Assembly: GCA_033977485.1 (NCBI GenBank)
Contig: CM066992.1
Location: 103,490,140-103,554,139 of the forward strand
Source: Hydrangea macrophylla
Lineage: Eukaryota > Streptophyta > Magnoliopsida > Cornales > Hydrangeaceae
Direction of reading: 5' to 3'
Length of the DNA: 64,000 bases
In this document: positions 55,391-64,000 of the stretch, piece by piece
Layout of the letters: every line of letters starts with the position of its first letter
Position numbering within the stretch: position 1 is the first letter of the stretch
Position numbers and translations under genes: made by a program
The notes under the pieces: generated by a model
Database searches by the model: none
Told to the model about the DNA's origin: nothing
The model's input: only the letters and a program-made list of their open reading frames with translations

Positions 55391-57473
55391 GGGAGAATTA
55401 TTAGAAAGCCCTCAAAGTAACTCTCATAAGCTTCAAACTCCAATTTGTTTGACCATTTGTTAAAAAGGACAAAAGGAATCTAAATCAGTGCTCGTACGGT
55501 ATAAATGCACACACCATAGAAAATTTCGTGCATATATTCAGCACTCACGCGCCTTCACGCGCCCTCCCACGCGCGACCACGCGCGCCCCACGCGTGCCAC
55601 GCGCGCGCCTTCATTTTCAGGCTGCTCGCACCGTGCGAGCAGCGTACCGTAGTATTTCTAATTTCAAAAAATGTTTTTAAACTTTAAACCTCCATAACTT
55701 TTGACCTATAACTCCATTTTTCGCAAATTTTATACCGTTGGAATCGTGTCGACGAGAGCTACAAAACTAGTACCATTGTTGATATGTTTTGAGAAAAAAA
55801 AAATTCATGTTTTTACATACATGAATAATAAGTGAAATTTCACTTGATATACATAAAATATTAAGTGAAATTTCACTCAATTCTATAGCTTTAAAAGCTC
55901 TCCTTAAAACAGCTCTAAATTCAATTTTTGCAAAGCTCATAAACTAGTTACCAAGTGAATTAACATGAAATTGTGCTTTAAAAAAGTAGAAGCACCAAAA
56001 TGGGGGCCAAACTAAGCCTTAATGTTCATGTACGAGTTAAGTGAAATTTTACTAAATATTCATGTAGGCATGGTGATTTGTTTTTTGTTTTTTTAAACAA
56101 TGCATATTTTGTTAAAATAAGCAAATTTTATAATCAATTATAAAACACAATTTTTCAACCAAAACAAATGCAGGAATTCTTGTTAAAAATCGTCTTTTTT
56201 AAAAATTTATTGTTGATATGTTTTGAGAAAAAAGATTTTCATGTTTTTACATACATAAATAATAAGTGAAATTTCACTTGATATACATAAATATTAAGTG
56301 AAATTTCACTTGATATACATAACATATTAAGTGAAATTTCACTCAATTCTAGATCTTTTAAAAACTCTCCCCAAAAAAGTCCTAAGTTCCATTTTTGCAA
56401 AGCTCGTAAACTAGTTACCAAATGAATTAACATGAAATTGTGCTTTAAAAAAGGAGAAGCACCAAAATAGGGTCAAACTAAGCCTTAATGAGGTAGCAAT
56501 GGCTTTATTGCTATTCGTCTTTTTTTAATTTTTTTTTCTCAAAACATATAAATTTGGCATACATAATATTAAGTGAAAATTCAATGAACCCGTACATGCT
56601 TTCTTCCTGAAAAACTTGAAGTTAAACTTAACATTCGTATACTCGTTTAGTGAGATTTCACTTAGTAGGTTAAGTGAAAATTCACTAACTATCCCAAAGG
56701 TCGCTAGAAGTAACTCTCTAGAGTTCAAGGTATAATTTGATACTTTGTTAAAAAGTCCTCAAGTGTCAATTTAAGTAAAATTTCACTTAATATTCATATA
56801 TAAGTTCAGTGAAATTTCACTTAATATTTTTATATGCGAAGTGATTTTTTTTTTTTTTTTCTTTTTCATATTAAACAATGCATATTTCCTTTATAAAAAA
56901 AAAAATTCAAATTTCAAAAATCAATTATAAAACATGGTTTTTCAATCCAAACAAATGCAAAATTCTTGTAAAAATTCACTAAAACTCTCCTTAAGAACAA
57001 AATGAACATTCGATTTTTTTTTCCTCACATCATATCAACTTGGCATACGTGAATATAACGTGAAAATTCAATAACCAATACACAAATATTATGTGAAAAT
57101 TTTTATTAAGTTCGTCTGGAGCATAATATGTAAAAATAATTTTTTTTTTCTTTTGCTCAAAAGGTATCAACAATGGTACTAGTTTTGTAGCTCTCGTCGA
57201 CACGGTTCCAACGGTATAAAATTTGTAAGAAACAGAGTTGTAGATCAAAAGTTATGGAGGTTTAAAGGTTAAAAATACATTTTCGAAATGGATATTATAT
57301 GGTACAGCCACTCACACGGTGTGAGTGGCCGAAAGGTGTTGGATTTTCTACAGTGCATGCACTTGTACCGTGTGAGCACTGAATTGATTCCTTTTGTCCT
57401 TTTTAGAAAGTGGTCAAACTAATTGAAGTTTAAAACTTTTGAGAGTTAGTTGAGGGGTTTTCCAACAATTATC
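55391..57473. mobile_element. Mutator-like element with TIRs of 300 bp or more, non-autonomous
   Basis: 2083 bp. The left end GGGAGAATTATTAGAAAG and the right end GGGTTTTCCAACAATTATC start long inverted arms; matches continue over AAAAAGGACAAAAGGAATC, CAGTGCTC.., and as far inside as AACTAGTACCATTGTTGATA (55765-55785), whose inverse is at 57165-57185. The 11-base flank TAATATCACAT occurs at 55380-55390 and 57474-57484, within the 9-11 bp of Mutator-like duplications. The interior has two direct copies of a segment with AAGTGAAATTTCACTTGATA (about 55780-55990 and 56205-56460) and many palindromes AGTGAAATTTCACT. No transposase. Confidence 0.8.
55545..55645. repeat. GC-rich CACGCGC repeat and palindrome in the left arm of the Mutator-like element
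   Basis: About 70 bases of CACGCGCCTTC, CACGCGCGACC-like units, followed by the hairpin GCTGCTCGCACCGTGCGAGCAGC. The right arm lacks the CACGCGC block and has a shorter palindrome CCACTCACACGGTGTGAGTGG (about 57309). Confidence 0.75.
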
Positions 57474-57765
57474 TAATATCACATTGACCTCTAAGTTGGA
57501 ACCTATATGAACCCTTTCTTTGGCAACCGCTCCAACTGCTAAATCTTCTGTGGATATATAGCCTTATCTGACATGCCGGAACCAAATCTTTTTATGTGTG
57601 TGTCACAGTGTGTGTGATGAGAGATGCATGCATGTTTGATTAATTCCACAACGGGCATTTATTATTTTCAATTCAATGTGGACCTCTAGTTACTCGTTCC
57701 CAGATCAATTATTACACAATCAACATCATACATAGTTGTTCAGCCACAAAAAAATAAATAAATAA

Positions 57766-57936
57766 GGGAAATGCTATTGTGAGAAGTTTCTCATATGAGA
57801 AGGCGGGTTTTAACCGTTGGATGAGCATCTAGCAATAGATGCTTCTCCAGATTCCTGGGAATCTTATGGCTAGATGCTCATCCAACAGTTTAAACCCGCC
57901 TTCTCACATGAGAAGCTTCTTACAATAGCATTGCCC
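57766..57936. mobile_element. MULE-type MITE with perfect 9-bp duplication
   Basis: 171 bp with ends GGGAAATGCTATTGTGAGAAG and its inverse. Arms complementary over about 70 bases (GGATGAGCATCTAGC and inverse) and the 9-bp duplication AATAAATAA at 57757-57765 and 57937-57945. Confidence 0.88.
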
Positions 57937-58394
57937 AATAAATAAATTAAAGAGCATTCATTGCGTCATGCTAGATATGTCTTTGAATTACATATTTGGA
58001 TTTTTTTTCCTGAATTTTAGTGCAGAGGAAGGTAAAGTAAAAAAAAAAATATATATATATATATATATTAAGAACGGTGAAGTTACAAGTGAATGGGAAA
58101 AATTCTTCTTCTCCTTGTATTTTAATATTTCTCTTGTAGTTTCAGTTGTAGCAAAACCAGAAAATTAGAAGAAGAAAGAATAATTATTTGTTTTCATTTT
58201 GTTCACTTATTTATCAACGACATGGAGTATTTTGGTTTATATTTTTATGTTGTGTTTCAGCACTTATATTTTTCTTAGTACTTTTGATAATGTGTTACTT
58301 CATTGAAATAATAAAATTTAGTAATTAATTTTTAATTTAATCAAATAGGACCTTATTAAATAAAAGGAAAACACTTTTTTCTTAATTATTTGAT

Positions 58395-58579
58395 CAAAAA
58401 TGCTAGGCACACAATATATTTCACAACACATTTTACAACAGGGCTTTAAATGCTTGTAAGCTGTGCTGTGTAAGTCGTGCATAGAAAAGTGTGAAAAATT
58501 CAAACAGCACATGGTACAACACATTTAAAGTCATGTTGTGGAATATGTTATGGAATGTGTTGTGTACTTAACATTTTTG
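58395..58579. mobile_element. MULE-type MITE with perfect 9-bp duplication (AATGCTAGGCACAC family)
   Basis: 185 bp between two copies of TTATTTGAT (58386-58394, 58580-58588), with inverted ends CAAAAATGCTAGGCACAC and GTGTACTTAACATTTTTG. Inner arms share ACAACACATTT.A with the inverse. Related to 4028-4233. Confidence 0.8.
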
Positions 58580-58915
58580 TTATTTGATTGGCAATGAAAA
58601 CAATGTTTAAACAGACAGGAAAATAACACGATGTGAAAAAAGAAGAAGACGTTGGTAAAAATTAAGTTCATTTATCTTCCTTTTTTTCTTGTTTCTTACT
58701 ATCTTAAAAGTTTTCAATTTCTAATTTTACATAAGTCGGGTAATTAAAAATCAAGAGAATATAGTTTGTTAACAATTTCATGCAAATGATGATCAAAATA
58801 TTGGCCCCTCCCTTTTCTTTGTATTTGGCATTTTCTCTTTCTTTTTCATAATAATGCAACAAAAAGAAGAAAAAAAATTTCTTTTTGCTACACTAGTAAA
58901 TTCCTGCAAACACAA

Positions 58916-59084
58916 GAGTAATGTCATGCTTTCAAAATCCAAATTTCAAATCTACATATATCCCAAATGATGTGGCACACTGTGGGGTCACTTTTAACAT
59001 TTTCCAATTAAAATCCAGTAAACCCACTACGATATTATTGGAATATAAATTTAAATTTTAAATTTGAGAAGCATAACATTACTC
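58916..59084. mobile_element. MULE-type MITE (GAGTAATG family)
   Basis: 169 bp from GAGTAATGTCATGC to GCATAACATTACTC, sharing CCCAAATGATGTGGCAC with the copy at 20296-20474. The 9-base flanks no longer match. Confidence 0.65.
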
Positions 59085-60700
59085 CACAATCAAATACCAA
59101 TGGATTGAGGGGCCACTTATTTAATGCCGCATGATAATGACTAATTACATTGCTTTCATTTAAGATATGACTTCCAATAGATTCGGATAGAAGAGCGAAA
59201 TCCGTCCTTACTTGTCAAACATGCCAAGCTTTCAATATATGATATAGATTTAGTAAATGAAAAGAAATTACAAAACAAAAAGATTTTTTTTGTTTGATTA
59301 TATATTAACAAAACATTGAAATAAATCAGAAGTAAAAGAAACTGTCACATGATATACATTTAAAAATTTTGGATTTTACGATCAATTTTTCTTTCTACCT
59401 CATTAGTAAATTATTTCAAATTAAAATAAAATACTTAAAAAAATTAGTTCTTTTTAGTTTTCATTCTCGTTTCTTTCTTGCACCAATAAAGCAAACAGGG
59501 CATCATTAGTGGTGACAATATATAAAAAAGAGCACTCTTGATTTCAGTATATATAGGCAACATCTTGTCACCATACTTTAGTCATTTAGTTTAATCCACC
59601 ACCAAATTATTGCCAATTTTTTGACTTGTTTAGGAACATCCGATATTTTTTCTTGCTCGGCGAGGAATATCCGATATATCAACCATCTCTATCCTCAAAA
59701 ATGCAGTTGGGATAGAATGTAGAGTATACAATATTGGAAAATTACGTGACATTTTATAATAATTTAATCATACATTCTAATAATTTTAGTGTGAAAATAT
59801 TGCGAACTTTGGGCCAAAACATGACTTATATAAAATGACAAGCCCCCTTGCACATATTGACACGAGATAATGGATCATCATTCATAGTTCGCCATTAAGG
59901 TACTTCTTTTTAAAAGAAAAATTAGTGTGTAATTCAATATATATATCCCATGGCCTACTCACAGTCTCACATGCATGATGCATATATAGGAAGTTGAATG
60001 TGCATATTGAAACTCAAAAATCAGATGGTTGTTTTGTATACTTAGAAGCACATGTACGAAAACAAAATGAACCCAAGTCTCCTATCCTGGCCAACTCACT
60101 TGAAAAGAACAAAAAAATCAAAATTAAAATTATTGACAAAAAAAATAATTCAATGACACTTCTAAATTAAGAGTAAGGAAATTTTTTTTGGCTGACAAAA
60201 TTGAATGAATGATTATTACTCATTGGTATGTTTTTTTATTAAAATCTACCCATTGCCGAATCAGACCATGAGATCCACACTCAAATTATTATTGATGGAG
60301 AACATGACATGTAGGCACCAAAGAAAAGGAAAAGACATGCATGCATGAGCCTAAATTTGTACATTTTTCAATAATTCCACACTTCAAGTACAACAAATTA
60401 TTGCGTCTCATTTGCAATACTTCTACGGTTCTACCCAACCTTTTCGACAAATTCAACTACACCACCCATTTAACCTATTTTGGTGACATGTCTCAGTCTT
60501 AACTCATAATAGTTCGATATGTGGTTGATTTATATAAAATTCTAGGAATACTTTTTCCTTAAAAAAATCTCATCGGCCATTAATTCATGGGTTATTTATT
60601 TTTGGATCTCAACCGTCTGATGGGTAACCCTTGAATGGGTTCTATTCAAAAGGTCCAAAATAAGACACACACTAAGCACACCTATTTTTCAATTTCCTCC
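59085..60700. other. Non-coding AT-rich stretch
   Basis: No gene, RNA or clear repeat recognised. Isolated microsatellite-like AT runs only. Confidence 0.4.
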
Positions 60701-60709
60701 CATTTTCCG

Positions 60710-60750
60710 GTTTCAAGTTTCAACACATGCCTTCGGCACATGCGCAGTTG

Positions 60751-60796
<46 letters not shown>

Positions 60797-60848
60797 TTCA
60801 AGTTTCAACACATGCATTCGGCACATGCGCAGTTGCTCTCTCTCTCTA
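60710..60848. repeat. Duplicated 45-bp block around a (CT)n run
   Basis: TTTCAAGTTTCAACACATGC followed by the palindrome-like CGGCACATGCGCAGTTGCTCT occurs at about 60710 and 60795, each followed by CT repeats (60752-60793 and 60836-60847). Unit length about 85 bp. Confidence 0.8.
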
Positions 60849-61771
60849 ACTTTTGTCTTAGAATAAGGATTGGAGTACAAATAAAATTCACAAACAGAAT
60901 GCACAAACACATAAATGTGTCTATCTCTTTCCTGATGGGATCCACTTACTCTGTAGGGTACACAAAAGAGGGCGATAAACACATTTTGGTATTTATAAAT
61001 TGTGCTTGTGGATTTTATTTGTGCCCGTAGAAGTAACCTTTGTCTTAAGAGTTATTTCGCTTTTGATTTATGACTTTTTGGCCAAAAGATTGCTTATTTG
61101 GGTTAATGACTGTTTGATTTAGCGACAGTTTAGGTTAAGAATACCTTTTCTTTTTTTATTTGGATAATGTTTGCGAACACAGGAAATTTAATTTTAGGTT
61201 ATAACTTAGGACAAGTTTGGGAGTTCATGAAATATGATCATCATATTCTCATCTCCTAAAGAGTTAAAATTACCCTGTTGGTGTACAAGGAGTTTGTTAA
61301 AATTCTTTTAAGTGAAGATAATGTGTGTAGATAATACATGACAAGCGTACAGTGTCACCCACACACGTCACCATAAGATACAGGTGTCTCTAGCATTTCC
61401 AGTACTTACATGTCATATCGACTGACACGTGTTCCTACTGGATCCCCAACCTCCACTCAGCTGAACCCGAGAGCCCCGCTCGCTCTACTCGCTGAATGCG
61501 AGAGAGCTTCACCCGAGACCTCCACTCCCCAAAGAGCTCCACCCTAGACTTGTATATGCTCGTTATGCTATAACTACATACTAACCACACAAACACACAC
61601 TTGTTACTCGGAATGCCCACCCTTGATCCGGAAGCAGTAATACCGAAGGGTAGCCACAACCATTGCGATCTCATGAGTTCATGGATAGGTGGTTAGAACT
61701 AATGGTATCTCCTTAGCTCACGCCTCACAGGCAAAGCTAGGGTTGGTTCCAAAGAGAGAGAGACAGAGACG

Positions 61772-61802
<31 letters not shown>

Positions 61803-62529
61803 AGAGAGAGACATGTGACTTTCACGTGCCCTACACCCTCTAGTCTCACAACCAATCAGAAAGGTCAATTACCGCAAAACTTGTTGAAACCTTTGACCCG
61901 CATAGCCAAGTCACTTCAAGCTTGCTTAACTTCTGCACTAATGGCATCAGTCTTGGTATACTCCCTCGCATAAACCTCTGAAGACCAATGGCATGAGCCT
62001 TGGTATCCTCCCTTGTTTAACCTTCTGCACCAATGACACACTTTCATCCCATGTGACCAACTCGTAACACTCGTTGACAATACATCCTTTCTACATACAC
62101 TCGTCTTCTACCAAATAATAACACATTTTTTATATGACTCGTACCTTTCAATACATTGCTTTATCGACATCGCATTTAAGTCTCCCACCTACCTTAAATA
62201 GATGACACATTCAAAGGATGCCAACTTAGCTTCATCCAGCTGTATCACCAACCCCTCACAATCCAAAATGTAAATATCAACTACATTCAATACATCCAAC
62301 AACTCGGTCTAACCCTACAACAATGTAGTTAAGAGTCTTTTTACCTTTGCTCTGAACCCCCTAAATCATTTACAATCACTCTCGTTACTCTCCGAAGTCG
62401 TTATAACTGCCATCCGCCATCCTATAACCCATTTTATCTACCCGAGATACTATTAGCACTTTGGCATATACATTACCCCTCTACCTAAGACCTAAGTCCT
62501 TACTGTTTTCGTTCTCTCTTATTTGGGAA
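60849..62529. other. Non-coding stretch, GC higher from 61430
   Basis: No gene could be supported. From about 61430 the composition changes to a more even base content, with a (GAGA)n run at 61757-61811 and a repeated phrase ACCAATGGCATGAGCCTTGG-like (near 61940 and 61985). It may be an old retrotransposon remnant, but no domain was recognised. Confidence 0.35.
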
Positions 62530-64000
62530 TGTTAGGAAACTGCGTTCCCAGAATCCGTTGACAGTGGGTATAAGTTAGTACTGCAAAAAATTTCATGAAA
62601 TCTATAATAACCCTACAAGGGCGGAACTAGCGTTACCTTGAACTGCAAAATTGGATTGCTGTAGTAGACGAATCGAGAACACGGGCTCGATAACAGCTCA
62701 CGATCTTCTACCGTATTCCTTTGCTGCCAGAATATCGAACTGAGTGTGGGCTCTTTCGAAATCCTTTTAGTTTTTTGCTCTTCCCTCTTTACGTTCTATT
62801 TTCTATTCCCAGTTATAACACTCTCTTTGATTGCTGTGACGATTCAATCCTGATCACATTGATTTGACAAAGATGTGTTCGTCAGGAGGATCAAACGATC
62901 TCCGATTTACTTGAATTTTTAACAGCAGCCCCGTCTCGACGTCAGGAACGTTGTGTAAAAAATTCAGCAACTTTCGATCAGTATCGAGCAGTCCGAAGCT
63001 CTTTTAATGAGCGTTGTCCGACGCTAGCGATCTACACTCCTATGTCTCTTGAATGCTCACAGAGACTAGGGTTTGGTGGAAACCCTTCTAGAAGAAAGTT
63101 AGGAGGTCAAGGGAAGCTTAGAATATGAAATCATGCAACCTGAGAGAAGAGCCAAGGCAGCATATATATAGGCTACGATAGGGACCATAAGAAGTCAATA
63201 AGGAATAGGCTTCCTTATGGAATTAGGAAGCCCTAATTCGAACTGAATCAGATTCCTATTTTCATAAATTATAATTCATACCACTAAAGAATTATAATTG
63301 CACTCCTACCCTTATCTCAAAAATATATTTCGAGCTCCATGTTATTAAATGCTTATTATCTCCCCATGTTAAGATTACAGATATCCATTAATTAAATATA
63401 ATTACTGACAATCATATTTAATTAATTTCTTAAAATTCCTTGAGATCCTCTGCTTAACTTATCTGATATGTCGGATACAAAATCCACCTGCAGGGTTTGA
63501 CATAATCAAAATTTATAAGCTTTCTCAAGGGGATATCATCAATCCCAAAATTGAGACATGGATTCCATCATTAATTAATATCCACCACATAATTAATATT
63601 GCCACCCAATCCAATGAGATATTGACCCACTTAAGGATCTCACCCTTTTAGGGATCAAAGTATAAATATCAAATGTACGTGTCTATAAATTAAATTAGGA
63701 TTTAGGGCATAAGCACTCATAATAGCCATGAGGTATTAATTATCTTATAAGTCAGTATAAAGATAATTACCCTAAGTCGGTCCTGTTTAATACACAAAAT
63801 GTACCAACATGGTGAGTTGAAACTATACCGTTTCCCGCAGTCAAGACAAACCTACTACAATACCATGCTGCAGTCCTACCGATGGTGTGTCCAATCCCAT
63901 CTAAGACTGTAAACCAAAATCTTACATTCTATAATATCTGATGGCTTGATCTTCCGTGTGTAAGCCGAACTCTACACACCAAACCACCTACTATATAGAA
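62530..64000 (-). mobile_element. Copia-type LTR end, continuing beyond the right edge
   Basis: On the minus strand the sequence ends in GGAACGCAGTTTCCTAACA at 62530, the form of a Ty1/copia LTR terminus. A TATA-like CTATATATATGC lies near 63165 with a long leader downstream in the same sense. After the CA end the flank TTCCCAAATAAG contains no primer site, so this is a 3' LTR or a solo LTR, with the rest of the element (if any) to the right. Confidence 0.55.

Noticed and set aside
55545..55615. CpG island or promoter
   Set aside because: The CACGCGC-rich block is a short simple repeat inside a transposon arm with no gene next to it.

Overview
The window is nuclear DNA of a flowering plant, most likely a eudicot. 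Its genes are split by short GT-AG introns, intergenic DNA is AT-rich, microsatellites of (GA)n, (CT)n and (AT)n are frequent, and most of the sequence is transposable elements. No organelle, bacterial or viral gene block is present.

Host genes occupy the left 26 kb, all on the minus strand. Two head-to-tail paralogues of a FAD-dependent monooxygenase (MO2/CTD type) lie at 321-671 (first two exons only; the rest runs off the left edge) and 2612-7143 (six exons, complete, 407 codons by my splicing). A complete eight-exon gene for an organellar translation initiation factor IF-3 with a long C-terminal extension runs from 25595 down to 15039 (511 codons). Its presumed promoter at 25660-25900 carries a telo-box and four site II motifs. 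Introns of both complete genes are filled with small transposons: a solo LTR, Stowaway, hAT and Mutator-type MITEs, and a relic of a retrotransposon gag gene. Between the two loci (7.2-15 kb) lie hAT-type and foldback elements, a composite GGT/CT/AT repeat block and a tRNA-derived SINE.

The centre (27084-49805) is one 22.7-kb Ty3/gypsy element of Tat/Ogre type in minus orientation, with two LTRs of about 1.08 kb. Its gag-pol is on the minus strand and broken by stops and frame changes; the reverse transcriptase and integrase motifs have each lost a catalytic residue. On the opposite strand, between pol and the 3' LTR, it carries a second gene (38138-41394) with a plant mobile domain, an acidic linker and a coiled coil, interrupted by two tiny introns. 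Next to the 3' LTR a 9.7-kb CACTA (En/Spm) transposon has inserted (28183-37891, ATG target duplication). This holds roughly 3.5 kb of a 170-180-bp tandem repeat, which in turn surrounds an internally deleted Ty1/copia piece. The nesting is four levels deep.

The right 14 kb (49.8-64 kb) shows no host gene. It holds a 1.23-kb non-autonomous Helitron, a 2.1-kb Mutator-like element with very long inverted ends and an 11-bp target duplication, several MITEs with 9-bp duplications, and at the right edge the end of a copia-type LTR that continues beyond the window.

All calls come from reading the sequence and from general knowledge of the families; no alignment or database search was run.
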